A stretch of DNA of 64,000 nt, from positions 4,264,202-4,328,201 of the forward strand of contig JACTAT010000039.1 of the NCBI GenBank assembly GCA_014526335.1, given 5' to 3'. Below are positions 1 to 10,749 of the stretch, one piece after another. Below the pieces are notes generated by a model. The model was given only the letters and a program-made list of their open reading frames with translations. It was not told where the DNA came from and did not search any database. Position numbers and translations under genes: made by a program. This DNA is from Chrysaora quinquecirrha (taxonomy: Eukaryota; Cnidaria; Scyphozoa; Semaeostomeae; Pelagiidae). Every line of letters begins with the position of its first letter. Position 1 is the first letter of the stretch.

Positions 1-75
1 GAAGAAATTTGATGTTACATATATAAACAAACAAATTTAGTGACTATACTATGTCGGATTTACAAGCCGTAACAG

Positions 76-340
76 GTCCTGGCCGCCCTGGCAAAACTAT
101 CCAACACTGTTGATCAGACAAAATGTGTGACGTTTGATCATGTCACAAAACATTGCTCGATACATATGTTTCTGATTTTCTAAGCAGCATATGTTTTGAA
201 GTTTCATAAACTTTAGCAAGGAATTCTGCTTCTGCTTGCCAAGCAATGATTTGTGACGTGGCCAAACGGTCAAAACATTGCTTGTAAAGGAAATCTCAAT
301 TGTTTGACTGTAAACGTTTGATCGTTTGGCAAGGGACTTA
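76..340. repeat. Foldback/MITE-like element, GGCC-AAACGATCAAACATTG family, copy 1
   Basis: About 265 bp starting GGTCCTGGCC and ending ATCGTTTGGCAAGGGACTTA. It matches 63117-63386 along its length, including the shared stretch GACGTGGCCAAACGGTCAAA and its near-identical counterpart. Shorter relatives lie at 11674, 19372, 30205 and 44517. No coding potential is seen. A non-autonomous DNA element is the inference. Confidence 0.7.
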
Positions 341-600
341 GAATGGGAGCATGGTTTGGCAAGGCAAGTGGAGCGCACCTATGTTTTATTGCGACTTCTA
401 AAGAGAAAATCTCATGTGATCCGTATGAACTATTCCAAATACTTTAACAGTCAAAGACACGTCTAACGTCTAACATATAGTAGGAAAAATAACTTTTGCA
501 TTACACTATTATTTCTGTATTAGGTTCAAATCAGCCTAATGAACAATACTGACCGCAAAAATTGTGTACAGTATTTTAATGTAATAAAGTGAACACAGAG
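341..600. other. No gene recognised
   Basis: AT-rich sequence downstream (minus strand) of the first small secreted-protein exon. It should be the start of that gene's intron. I see no second exon here, so the rest of that gene probably lies outside the window. Confidence 0.4.
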
Positions 601-604
601 GTCT

Positions 605-790
605 ACCTGGCGGGTCCCTTCCTCCATTGTTTAGCCTGTAGAAAGACACCAATGTTCTCCATACAGTCTGCAATGTCTCGTTAATATCGATAGCATTCGC
701 CTTATTGGTTTTGACCAATGCTGAGCCGGAGCACAATGCGATCAACAAGAACCACGATAGACTTGCATTATGTAGCAATTTAGGCAGCAA
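605..790 (-). pseudogene. First exon of a small secreted protein (copy A), start codon not intact
   Basis: I do not recognise this gene. The minus-strand frame shows a hydrophobic signal-like stretch (SWFLLIALCSGSAL) followed by AIDINETLQTVWRTLVSFYR and DPP, then a GTAGAC donor in phase 1. Fourteen of 29 residues after the signal match the exon at 7419-7590, and the splice falls at the same place and phase, so the two are paralogues. The oddity is the start. The nearest ATG (792-794) is one base out of frame, the frame itself opens with TTG, and a stop lies just upstream. Either this copy is a pseudogene, one base is wrong in the sequence, or an upstream exon supplies the start. The gene continues off the low-coordinate end of the window. 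Confidence 0.5.
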
Positions 791-794
791 CCAT

Positions 795-1961
795 TAAGAT
801 ACCCCTTGTATTACTGTATTCTGATATACTTCGTATGGCCTTTACAACATGAAGAGCGCAGCGATGTGCGGTACTGACGATTGAAACTGAACTCGAGTCA
901 GGCGTTTCGGTAGTTTAAATTAATAGCACGGGGAATTAACAGACTTTGGGTCATGGTGTTAATGCCATAGAGGAGGAGCCTCGATTGATTAAATCCACCT
1001 CAAAAATCTGTCTCAGGTTTTGTTTAGCCTTTTTATCGATATTCCAAATGTGGAGAATCGAAAAAAACCAAGTCATAGACCACATGTGTGGGTATTGGGC
1101 AAAATCTCGTTAAAACTATAGCAGCAGGTTTTTTGGGATGCTTAATCGAAAACCTTTTCCCATATACAGCACGCCTTAGTGTAAGGTGAGGGCTGGTTCT
1201 GCAGCACACACAAAAGTGACGTCATCAAGGGAATAGAGAGGCATTTTTTTCTTCAAAAAGGCTTCAAAACAAAGGACTTCCAAGGGATTTCCATAAAAAC
1301 GATGGGATTTCCAACAAAAGTTTACGAAGCTTCCAAGGAGTGCATTGCCCCTCAGAGGAAATCATACGTGAGACGCAAACCAAAAAAGGGGAAAGCATTT
1401 GACTACAATACTTCATTTCGATGCAAAGACACAAGATGCATGCACACAGCGCACCAGGAAAATCCACTTGGAAAATCAACAAGACTTTTTTTATCTCTTC
1501 GTTAAACAGACCTTATAGCCTATCTTTTCAATTTAAGTCACCTTTTGCCCATCTGTTTTCTAAGCCGCTATGATGGTACTCAATTATGCGACTATGTCGC
1601 GCGACATGTCTCCTAGTTTAGCCAGACCTAACTTACGAAAAAACAGGTCAACAATTTGATTAGACGAGTAGAAGACTAAAAATCGCGCATGACAAGCAAG
1701 GACCGAATATCTTGGATTAGTATTGATAAAGCGAGCAGTAAATAAGAAATTTAAACCTGTGAAACAATGGACGTAGACACTTGAATGAACAAATGTTGAA
1801 TGAAACTGAGAACTTTGGATTAAAATGATTCATCGAGCTGTAGCCTCGTTGACGTGCGTACATTAGCGAGACATGCGTATCAATTTGTCATCAACCATTC
1901 AGTTTGTGATAAGTATTTATGATATTTATATGTTTTTAAGTTATAGATAAAAACAAGCGTT
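795..1961. other. No gene recognised; one short dispersed repeat
   Basis: Mostly unassigned AT-rich sequence. A stretch around 1265-1320 is an inverted relative of the GGAAATC-rich repeat found at 18728-18830 and 47905-48015. The plus-strand open frame at 1302-1505 overlaps this repeat and is not supported as a gene. Confidence 0.4.
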
Positions 1962-2126
1962 CATGGTCTATTTACGCACGTTTTTAGTGACGTAAAATTT
2001 CTTTACATGGGTATCATTACTCCAGACTTCTGCTCTGCCCAAAGAGTCGTCAAATGAGAACTGAAATGAAATCGTCGAGTATCAATTTTCTCAATTTTAA
2101 AACAAACGACACGACAACGAGGCTAG
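1962..2126 (+). repeat. Left arm of a long-distance inverted repeat
   Basis: About 165 bp that is nearly identical, in reverse complement, to 5039-5195. The shared core includes GGGTATCATTACTCCAGACT and CTCTGCCCAAAGAGTCGTCA. The arms are about 2.9 kb apart and could be two inverted copies of one repeat or the ends of a larger element. Confidence 0.8.
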
Positions 2127-3698
2127 ATTTCATGTTGCAATCAGCATTGATATTGGAGAGAAGATCAGTGGCGTAACGCAGGCGCCGTTAGTTCAAGAAC
2201 CTAGGGCCCCTAGCCAAAAGGAGCCCGACAAATTTTTCGTATTGTGTCTTTTCTCGGCCATCCCATAAACGACCATTGATCCGAGGACATTTAACATGCA
2301 TTTAAATGCATGAGAGGACAATTAATCTTCACAAAGTTTCCCACTACCCCAAGCCTTCTTCCCCCGCCCGTAGAGCTCGCTCTGTTCGCCTTCATCGCAT
2401 GGGCCACATCTTACAAAATTGCAACGGGCCCCGAACGTCTCCGTTACGCAGAAAGTGCCTTGCACTGAACTTCATAATGTTACTACCTGTAGCTTTAACC
2501 TCATCTCTTAATTTCATTCCTGGACAGACCTCTGCCCCCTAACGCCTTAAGGTACAAAACCATTAAAAATCCATTTATGCAAAAGATTTCTTTCTCAAAC
2601 GCCAGGCATATACATAATCATAGTTACAACGAAGTACCCCGGTTTAAAGATTCCCTATAGCATTTATAGTCCTCTTTCTGTCCCATAGGTTCCTTTTTAA
2701 AATGCCAGACAAAAGTTAAAGTCATGGTCACCCCGAGGTTCAAGCTTCCCTAAGGCCACTATAGTCCTCTCTCTGTATCTTAGTTATATATCATTCAAAA
2801 TTAAAGCTTAAGATGTCAGATGACGCTCTGGCTCTCTCTACCAAGGGAGCAAGGCTTCTCTATGATATCATAAGCACAAATGGATGCGAAAGAAACCCGT
2901 CACAGCCAATCACGACGCTTTCTAAAGAACTCTAAAATACTTGAATGGAGAGAAGCATGGATGAATCGCGTGGGTCAAACCATGACTTGACAAAGGTGGA
3001 GTTCTGAAACCAAAAAATGGTAAATCTATCTGGTCTATCCATCTATTTGGATTGATTGCAATATCATATTCTGCGGCAAGTTGAATACATTTTAGTTATT
3101 ACTCAAATACATCATATTGTCATCATTTCAAGAAATCGATTAAGTAAAGTTTGATCACGCTTCGCGTTCAACCTCTCATCTCCCGAACATGAAATAATCG
3201 TCTGCCTTCGTTATAGTGGTCCCTGGCTCCAACAATAACAGCAACAATTTTCACAACAACAACAACTTACTCAAAGATCGCTCAACACTTGCCTGGAAAA
3301 GTGGCCTGCAGATTAGACCTGTAGCTGGGGTTTTTAATAGTAGGCATTCGAGACGAGCCCCCTTAATACCCGTTACTACCCTTTACACCTAATTTCCTGG
3401 CGTTTCGAGCTTAGTTACCAACTTTTTGTGTATCGGAATATTGGCAAACTTTTCACAGAATATTTTATCGCTTGGATTGGATGCTATCAATAAGGCGTGA
3501 TTTTTAGTTTCCTACATGCTTCTTACACTACCATTTGAGGGTTACTTTGAAAATATAAGTTTTGGCTTTCTCTTGCCCTGACTCAACCCCTTGTCAGGCC
3601 CCAATGGGTGTACCCCCGGAGATAAGCACTGAGCATATGCAACTATATCCATTACTAAACTACAACTGCAGACAAGGGAACGAACATTTAAACCTGAG
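2127..3698. other. No gene recognised between inverted-repeat arms
   Basis: No convincing exon on either strand. A short CAACAA-rich stretch occurs near 3225-3275. Confidence 0.4.
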
Positions 3699-4073
3699 AC
3701 CCCAGGGGTACTCATTAACTTTCAATACGGGGGGTCCATGCCACTATTTCCTTGCAGACCCCCAAATATTGAGTTTAATGTTTTGGAGACCCCAAATATT
3801 GCTATCTATTTTTGGGCACCTAAAATGTTTTCTCGGGTTTGGCCATCAGTTTCATGACAATTTACAATTTATAAGCTCTTGGCAGTTGGATGGGTCATTG
3901 TAATGAATCGCACCAAATCGCAAGATTCTTCCTTCAGATTTGTGGACCCCAAATATTGAATTTTTTCCATGTTATAATTCACAGACCCCAAATATTGAAT
4001 AAGCTTAAGATTCCGGACCCCAAATATTGGCATGGACCCCCCGTATTGAAAGTTAATGAGTACCCCCTGGGTT
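3699..4073. repeat. Foldback element with about 44-bp inverted ends and internal GACCCCAAATATTG repeats
   Basis: The left arm (3699-3742) and right arm (4029-4073) are near-perfect reverse complements built on CTCATTAACTTTCAATACGG and GGTCCATGCC. The interior carries at least five copies of GACCCCAAATATTG, at about 3761, 3789, 3951, 3984 and 4015. No transposase is encoded. This fits a non-autonomous foldback element. Confidence 0.85.
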
Positions 4074-4228
4074 AAAGTGACAGAAAGGTTTCAAGTGGCA
4101 GTTTATCTCCTCTAGTAGACATTTAATAAAGTATTTTCCAACAACAGATCAACAACAACAGCAATTCGCAACACTGAATGTTTGAACAGCTTTCTAACAA
4201 CAACAACAACTAAAAATAGAAGCTGCGA

Positions 4229-4258
4229 TAACTGGGACCCGTGTAATAAGTCTAAGGT
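4229..4258. repeat. Terminus of the TAGACTTATTAC repeat family
   Basis: The sequence CCGTGTAATAAGTCTA is the characteristic end of a short repeat family seen at many other positions (see 28556-28692 for a copy with both ends). Confidence 0.5.
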
Positions 4259-4697
4259 TTTAGCATCAAGGTGGTTTAAGCTAATGATGATCAAAATCCT
4301 TCATGACGTCATCCTGGCCTTGTAGTCTCGATTTTTGTTTTTATTATCGTTGCTGTTTTTCGCATATATCAAACCACATTTTGATGGAAGATCTCAATTA
4401 TTTGAATGCTTAGATAAAGCTTAAACGACCAATAGATTCCATAAGGTATCGTCAAACCAATTTTAATATTTTCGCTTAGTTATAAAGGAGACGAGCTGAA
4501 GCTAACGCAACTAACACGTGCTTTGCGCAGCAGTTTCTGAATTCTAATGCGCACGAGTTATGCAATGAAGCGAGTGGTATTAAGCTAAAACACTATGTAG
4601 ATGCACGACAGCACATTTATATTAATTGCAATAGTGCGAGTTGCAATCGTGCACGATGCACGAAGTAAATAGCCTAAATATTCTTAAGATTATCTGC

Positions 4698-4800
4698 AGA
4701 CCCCCCTTTCCCTTTGTAGAGTTGTCTTGCTTGACCACCAACATTGTTTGAGGTAAAGGGGAGCACTGGAGTTATTAAAGCAGAAAGTCGTTGGAATATG
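4698..4800. repeat. Dispersed repeat shared with 59745-59880
   Basis: Contains CCACCAACATTGTTTGAGGT and a following GGAGCACTGGAGTTATTAAAG-like stretch, both recurring in modified form at 59745-59880 (CTACCAACATTGTTTTGGGG). Type unknown. Confidence 0.5.
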
Positions 4801-5038
4801 TATATGGGTACAGAGGTATACTTGATAAGAAAATTTGGAAGGGTCCAAAAGGAAGTATACAAGGAATGGTGGTCGATGGAATGATGGAATGATACGATAA
4901 TTTTGCCCAAGATCAAAAAGCAATCCAGACTGAAACCAAAGAAAGGTTCCCTTCAAAAGCGAATGAATGAAATTCTGAAAGTTACATCCATCAGGCATGC
5001 TACATTACTTTCAGTGGGGAAAGAAATCTTGGCGAGGA

Positions 5039-5195
5039 TAGCCTCGGTGTCGTGTCATTTGTTTTAAGAAAATCGATACTCGACGATTTTATTTCAGTTC
5101 TCATTTGACGACTCTTTGGGCAGAGCAGAAGTCTGGAGTAATGATACCCATGTACAGAAGTTTTACGTCACCAAAAACGTGCGTAACTAGACCAT
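5039..5195 (-). repeat. Right arm of a long-distance inverted repeat
   Basis: Reverse-complement partner of 1962-2126. It is followed by a run of 13 G at 5204-5216 and by a GGGCGTGGTTTTGAGAA motif that recurs near 14610-14660 and, inverted, near 58705-58750. Confidence 0.8.
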
Positions 5196-5320
5196 CCAAA
5201 ATCGGGGGGGGGGGGGCAAAAAGGCGTGATCAACAGCAATTAGGGCGTGGTTTTGAGAACGAATATCCAAGTCGTACCCTGCGACACTTTTACATCAGAT
5301 TTAGCCTATGTACTTTGTTT

Positions 5321-6303
5321 TAATAAGCAACTGTTCAATAAGCAATTAGGGCTGGGATTTTGTTCAAATTTTTGGTACTTTGGCAGAAATCTAACTAGTG
5401 GGTATCTTATAAAGCATAGTTTCTTATAAAATAAAAAAAATTTACATCATTGCAAACTTGTCAATTACATCAAAAAGCAAGAAAGAGCCAAAAGCAAGAG
5501 ATTTTAGGGGTACCATTTATTCTATGAGGGCTGAAAGACCAGATACATTAAGCAACTTTGAGGGCTGGACCAAAAGTCCAGTTGTTTATAAAAATCGTGT
5601 ATACAAAACCTATCTTGGAGATGATGGGGGCGACTGTCCACATGCCCCCCCTTGGCTACGCTACTGATAACTTTCTTGTTTCTTTTGAATGAATTTTAGA
5701 GTTCTTTATAACAACTCTAACGAATGATGAATGTAGAGAAATTGAGAAACTGTTAAAGAACTGTCGCTCTTTCAAACGGCCAACACGTTACGAAACTCAG
5801 CAAGGTGGAAGCCGCCGATAGGCTAGCCACTCAAACATCAAGTGTGTTTCTTTATATTTCATAAATTTGCCCTCCATTCTTTGAGATATATTCATTCATA
5901 TGATACTCATTGAAAATCTGTACGCAGTGAAAAAGCTTGGTGGCATACCTTATTTTTTTTAAATAAGGAACTGGACTTTTGTCCAGCCCTCAAAGTTGCT
6001 TAAAATTTTAGATATTTCAGCCCTCAAAGTTGCTTAAAAGTTGCTACCACCCCTGACTTCGCGGGTCAAAGTCATCAAATTTTAGTCCTAAAAGAGAGCT
6101 TTTGGGAGACAGTAAGTGGAAAAACGTTAGCTAAAGAACTTCACCATTCAAAACATAAGAACAAACAATTTCCTAACAACAAAAAAGCGTATAAGCTTAG
6201 TTGTTCGACTTCTTAGTTGCTTACATTAATTCAATTGAGCCCTCAAGTTGCTTAATGTTAAGGTCAGTTCAGCCCTAGTTGCTTATTGAGCAGTTGCTTA
6301 TTA
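5321..6303. repeat. About 1-kb imperfect palindrome (foldback element)
   Basis: The outer arms TAATAAGCAACTGTTCAATA (5321 on) and AGTTGCTTATTGAGCAGTTG (6278 on) are inverted. So are inner arms at 5550-5585 and 5965-6003 built on AGCAACTTTGAGGGCTGGAC. GGGCTGGA/AGCCCT boxes repeat through both halves. It has no coding content and is probably a non-autonomous DNA element. Confidence 0.7.
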
Positions 6304-6462
6304 AAAAAGTGTAGTTTGATAGTTACAAAATGGTAATTCTTTTCAGGTTAGATGGGTGAATATTCAAGATATATTTCTGTAAGATTAATGAGTTTATAAA
6401 TTAGGATTAAAGTTGCCATAAGAAAGTTTCTAGCACTGAAAAATGAAATTCATTATGAAAAT

Positions 6463-6560
6463 CTATGAAAGTATCTTTATCCAAGACCCCAAGACACATT
6501 TCAAAAACAGTCGGAGAGTTCTGTTCAAACGGCTTAGTATAAACTCAACTACTATTGCGC
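6463..6560 (-). CDS. Candidate terminal exon of the small secreted protein (copy B)
   Basis: On the minus strand a strong pyrimidine-rich acceptor (TTGTTTGTTGTTTCTTAG) is followed by a phase-1 frame. That phase is exactly what the donor at 7419 requires. The frame reads a hydrophobic and basic segment with FILSRLNRTLRLFLKC, then GSWIKILS and a TAG stop. Joined to the first exon it gives an 89-aa product with a single Cys in this part and a helix-prone, amphipathic tail. The acceptor quality and matching phase support the exon. With no homologue to compare, it remains a prediction. Confidence 0.4.
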
Positions 6561-7418
6561 CTAAGAAACAACAAACAATCTGAACCTCTGAGTCCAACAA
6601 AATGACGGCTTTCTTCGTTTCCAATAAGAAAACTAATTCACAATTTAAGATGGAGGTTAAAATATGAACAAGGCTCTCGTCAAAGCAAAAGTTACACATT
6701 TACCAAGTGTTCTCTAAATAGAAAATTCACTTGAACTTTGCTCATATAGAGGGCCCTTACTGACTTCCGAAGCCGACCCACTTCTACAGCTGCAAAGGCA
6801 GGACGAATGGATACTAAGAAATTCTTTGCGTTGAAGGAAGCGCGATATTTTGTGATTGTAGGTTCTGCAGGAAAAGTTGGCTTCCTAATTTATAAGGAAT
6901 GGAGTTATTTAATTTTTCAACAAATGAGGCTGAAAGCTCCTATACAGCTATTCCTTTTCGTGATATATGTTTCAATATAAATTTTTATAGAAAATTCATT
7001 TAAACTTGCTTCGTTGTCTAACTTTGAATATAAATGGAGTGTTTTGGGGGTAGTGATGGGAGGTGGAACGATTTGGTATATAATGTTATTCGGTCATTTA
7101 GTTGTATAAACCGTCTTGTTCTTTGAAAAACGTATTCTTAGTTTTTCATCTCAGCCTCGAGAGTTCCTCGATAGTACTGTTTCGAACAGCCCCTAAATTA
7201 CAAGCCTATGCATGTATTATATATCAATCGACAGGGAATAGCCTGCTGAGTCTTATTCTTATTATGTCAAGTAAAAGCATTTACAGCCTCGAGTTCCTGT
7301 AAAGGCGTTCCTCACAAAAAACGTGTATTAAGCGGAATACGAGTGGCTACGACCTGGCTACAACACATACAGATATGCCGCACAACTCAACGTGAATAAT
7401 GAGAAAAACTAAACTTAC
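6561..7418. other. Candidate intron of the small secreted gene, with repeat sequence
   Basis: Sequence between the two candidate exons. The part from about 6980 to 7325 shares blocks (AACCGTCTTGTTCTT, CCTCGAGTT, TCCTNNAAGG) with 13600-13780, so it is at least partly a dispersed repeat. Confidence 0.4.
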
Positions 7419-7590
7419 GAGGTGGATTTTTCTCTGGAGATCGTTCTCGATACCATCTTACCAATGCATCCCAAACAAATTGTAACGTATCGCTGATATC
7501 CACGGCTTTGACTCCAACATTGATTTTAATTGCGTTCGCTGATAAAGCAAAAAACAGAATACAAGGTGAAAACACCAATAGTAAACGCAT
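7419..7590 (-). CDS. First coding exon of a small secreted protein (copy B)
   Basis: I do not recognise the family. The exon has an ATG start and encodes 57 residues: a clear signal peptide (MRLLLVFSPCILFFALSANA, residues 1-20), a short linker, then AVDISDTLQFVWDALVRWYR and NPP before a good GTAAGT donor in phase 1. The region after the signal is 14/29 identical to the exon at 605-790, with the same exon boundary and phase, which argues that both are real, duplicated genes. A TATA box lies 120 bp upstream. The likely next exon is 6463-6560. Function is unknown. Secretion is the only role the sequence supports. Confidence 0.65.
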
Positions 7591-7710
7591 TCTCCTGCTA
7601 GATTAAACTGGGCGTAATAGGCCCTTCACAGGGATAATATCTTAACACAACTCTATACGTGTCTGCTTATTGGTCTGACCAACCAAGAATACGATTTCTG
7701 GTTAGCCGGC

Positions 7711-7720
7711 CTTTATATAC
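7711..7720 (-). promoter_or_regulatory. TATA box of small secreted gene copy B
   Basis: GTATATAAAG on the minus strand, about 120 bp upstream of the ATG at 7590. Transcription would be expected to start about 30 bp further on, leaving a 5' leader of roughly 90-100 bases. Confidence 0.55.
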
Positions 7721-8835
7721 TGGGCTATGCGTAATGCGATATAGGGTTGAACTGCGTAGCACACACAGGGTGCTAATACTCTTAATGAGGCGCGCAAGAC
7801 GCTTCATACACACTCCGTATATTTCCGGAGAGATAAATGCAATGATTATTCCTAGTTCAAAAACAAAGGTTAAGACCTGCCCACGGGACGTGAAAACGCT
7901 AAGACGCTCAGGAAAGAGAGACATTGGAGATATTTAGAGTACTAATTTTGGACCGTCAGAAAAAATGAAGCCCCGGACTGAAATTCGGGACTTCGCGAGG
8001 TTTTCGATGAAATATGTATACTGGATAGCATGGGAGTTTCCCGACTTGAGGCTTTAGGGACACGCCCTGCCAATGAACGTGGAATGAATAGACGTAAGGC
8101 TTTTTATGTTGATGATTCTTTTGCCCAGCCCAGGCGTCGCTGTCTGATTGGCAAGACCACTTTTCTTTATAGAAAAACAGTAAAATTCCCAGCCCAGGAA
8201 CGCTGTCTGATTGGCAGAAGGCCCGAAAATTTAAAGAACTTATACTACTAAAGAGAAAATCATCAAGGAACTTTTCAATGTTGAATGCTTTTATCATTGC
8301 AAATAATCAAGAATTAGAGAGTCGGTTCCATTCATTTGCAGTCGAAAATCACAACAGAGTTGTACGTTAAGCATGTCTCCGCAATGTTTCTTTGAGTAAA
8401 CTTGAGCTTTGCTCAAATGCAAATAGTCTTCTCATGGGAGTTAAGACCACTGTATGTATAGCATGGTATGTAAGCCTTTGGTAAAAGCGGGAAAGGGGTG
8501 ACAGCTTCCCGGTACGCCTGTACAGAGCACCCCGTACACGGTACAGCAGGCTAAAAATGGACCCCGTATGGTGCAAACGCAATCTGGTACATGGTACACT
8601 TGAAAAATCGAAGCTATAACATGCGCGTGCGTGTAAACCAGCACACTGGTACATTGTTACGAATACTGACCGGTACGCTTGCGAAAAAACCGGTAAACCG
8701 GTACGCTGATCATATAGCTGTCACGCCCCCACCCCCAACATATAGGGTGTCCACATTCCGCGATTTTTAAAGGAAGGTCCCATTGACATGCCAATGACAA
8801 TGGGACATATACCAGTACTTTCTGACATGCAAAGT
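7721..8835. other. No gene recognised; GGTACA-rich stretch
   Basis: From about 8510 to 8710 the motif GGTACA/GGTACGC/CCGGTA recurs many times on both strands. No open frame looks genic. Confidence 0.35.
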
Positions 8836-8921
8836 CTACAGTTAGACTTATTACCTGAGTCCAAATGATCGCTCGTGAAACCGATACCAAAATACGCTCG
8901 CTCAAACTGGTAATAAGTCTA
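8836..8921. repeat. Short inverted-repeat element, TAGACTTATTAC family
   Basis: Starts TTAGACTTATTACCTGAGTC and ends TGGTAATAAGTCTACC, so the ends are inverted around a short unique core with GATCGCTCGTGAAAC. Confidence 0.6.
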
Positions 8922-9174
8922 CCTTGCTATACGTTAAACGTACAGGAAGGAAAGAGTACAATGGTGGGATTTCCTAAAAATTTAGGCCCAATCTTCCGAT
9001 GCATATTTCAAAAGGTGACTTCGTCCATTTTCACAAGAGATTGCGATAAAACGGAGGCATCTTTAATTCTACTTAAACGTTTTTCGTCAGAACTTCTTGA
9101 GAGTAGAACGTCAGAAATTGTCTGAAACAATTGACTACGACGGAATAAGATAACCAGCGGTGGATCGAAATAGG

Positions 9175-9290
9175 CCAGTCAGAAATGAAAAGCTGAATAG
9201 GTATTGTGTTTTGAACACCAATCAGCTTGCAGGATACATCAAGAAAACCGATAGAATTTAGTTGAAGAGTCCAATGAAAAAACGTTGATT
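9175..9290. repeat. Dispersed repeat shared with the intron at 24470-24545
   Basis: Contains AAACCGATAGAATTTAGTTG followed by AAGAGTCCAATGA. The same blocks recur at about 24477-24515 as ACCAATAGAATTAACTGAAG and AGTCCAAGTGA. Type unknown. Confidence 0.45.
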
Positions 9291-9815
9291 TCGGGGGGTG
9301 GCGCATTTCTTTCTTCCGCAGGTGTACGATATCATTTTTGAAGTAAAAGGATGGGGTCATAAAAATCTAAAGAATCAGGCTATATACAGACCGAAAGAAT
9401 GTAATCATTATCGAAAAGATTTTGTCTTCATCTAAAAGACCGCACCCATGGTTGATCTAATTAAAGCAGTTGATCACAGTTGCTCAAGGAAAGAAGGTCT
9501 TCCTTTTTCGATTTCCTAAGTCGCTTTATTAAGAGTAATGGGTTTATGTCTTTGGCTACTTTCCCGTGTTTTGCGGACAAACGTTATGTTACTTGTTGAC
9601 CATTTTTCCTCAAAAATCAAATAACCGTTTTGTGATAGTACCCAAACTTTCTTCAAACATATAAGCTGTCCATGAATTTCAGTGGGGATTTACTTCTAGG
9701 CAATTTCGTGCATCTTTTCTTTCAATCCAATCAATTTTTTCAAATGAAGAAACCACACCAGCTTATTAAGCATTAGTGGAAATATCAATCCCAAAAGTTA
9801 AAATTGCTATCAACT

Positions 9816-10202
9816 ACACGCATTTTTTTTTATAAGGAAGTTCGGCTCAGGGTCAGTACTGAAAATTCCTTAACTGATGGTGAAAATTGAGTACTCAATA
9901 TTCCTTAGCAATTCCTTAACTTCTTACTTTGTGATTCTTAAAAACAACCAATGGTCAAGGAAATATAGGTCATAAAGGTTTCAGAAGACGAGTAGAAATG
10001 AATACTGATTGAAAACCATTGGCGATAAGTATTGCTTGCTCTGTTAATTCAAAACTTCATGCTTTTAATCGAAATGCTAAGTTAAAGAAAAAGTCAGATT
10101 CCTTAGTAGTCTCCGGTCCAGTACTAGAAATTCCTTAAGTTTTTGCCAGCCCGAGTACTACCTTCCTTATAAAGCACTTCCTTATAAAAAAAAATGCGTG
10201 TA
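9816..10202. repeat. 387-bp foldback element with 24-bp inverted ends
   Basis: Left end ACACGCATTTTTTTTATAAG (then GAAG) and right end CTTCCTTATAAAAAAAAATG (then CGTGTA) are reverse complements apart from one extra A. Inner boxes with ATTCCTTAA and CAGTACT are also inverted. It directly abuts the exon-like frame at 10203-10384. Confidence 0.85.
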
Positions 10203-10384
10203 TACGTACTTAGTACGTTGGGTATCGGTATCATTAGCTTTTCTTATCCACAAGTCTGTGGTTTTCATAGTGTTTATGAGTTTCAACAAGGCGGCAATGA
10301 GTTTTGCATCATTTGTTTCTTCCGGCTTAAAAGCAACCTTCACAGCAATGCCGTTGTTTCTTAGGAATTCTATTTGCTTCTAGA
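10203..10384 (-). CDS. Exon-like reading frame, unrecognised
   Basis: After a good acceptor (AAATTTCTAG) the minus strand stays open with protein-like composition. It includes QIEFLRNNGIAVKVAFKPEE, then AKLIAALLKLINTMK and TTDLWIRKANDT. It runs directly into the foldback element at 9816-10202. If that element is ignored, the frame continues for about nine codons on its far side to a TGA. This suggests an insertion into a terminal exon. No family is recognised and no companion exon is certain; it may be a relic. Confidence 0.3.
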
Positions 10385-10589
10385 AATTTCTCAGATTTTT
10401 ATGTTAGTTAACTAGTTAGTTAGTCCCAACTCGTTACCCTAGTTCGCTAATTTGCTGTTCGTTGTTGTTTTGTTTTGTTTTTTTAATTAATTATTCTTAA
10501 ATCGTACTTTTTTGCTACGTTTTTTCTTTATATGACGACGTAACTTTTAGTTTCAAGTCATTAATATAAAATTGAAATAAAATTGAAAA

Positions 10590-10668
10590 TTGAAATTGAG
10601 TTAGTTAGTTAGCTAAGTAGACAGACAGTCAGTTACTCCGGCAGTTAGTCAGTCAGTTTGTGAGTTAC

Positions 10669-10749
<81 letters not shown>

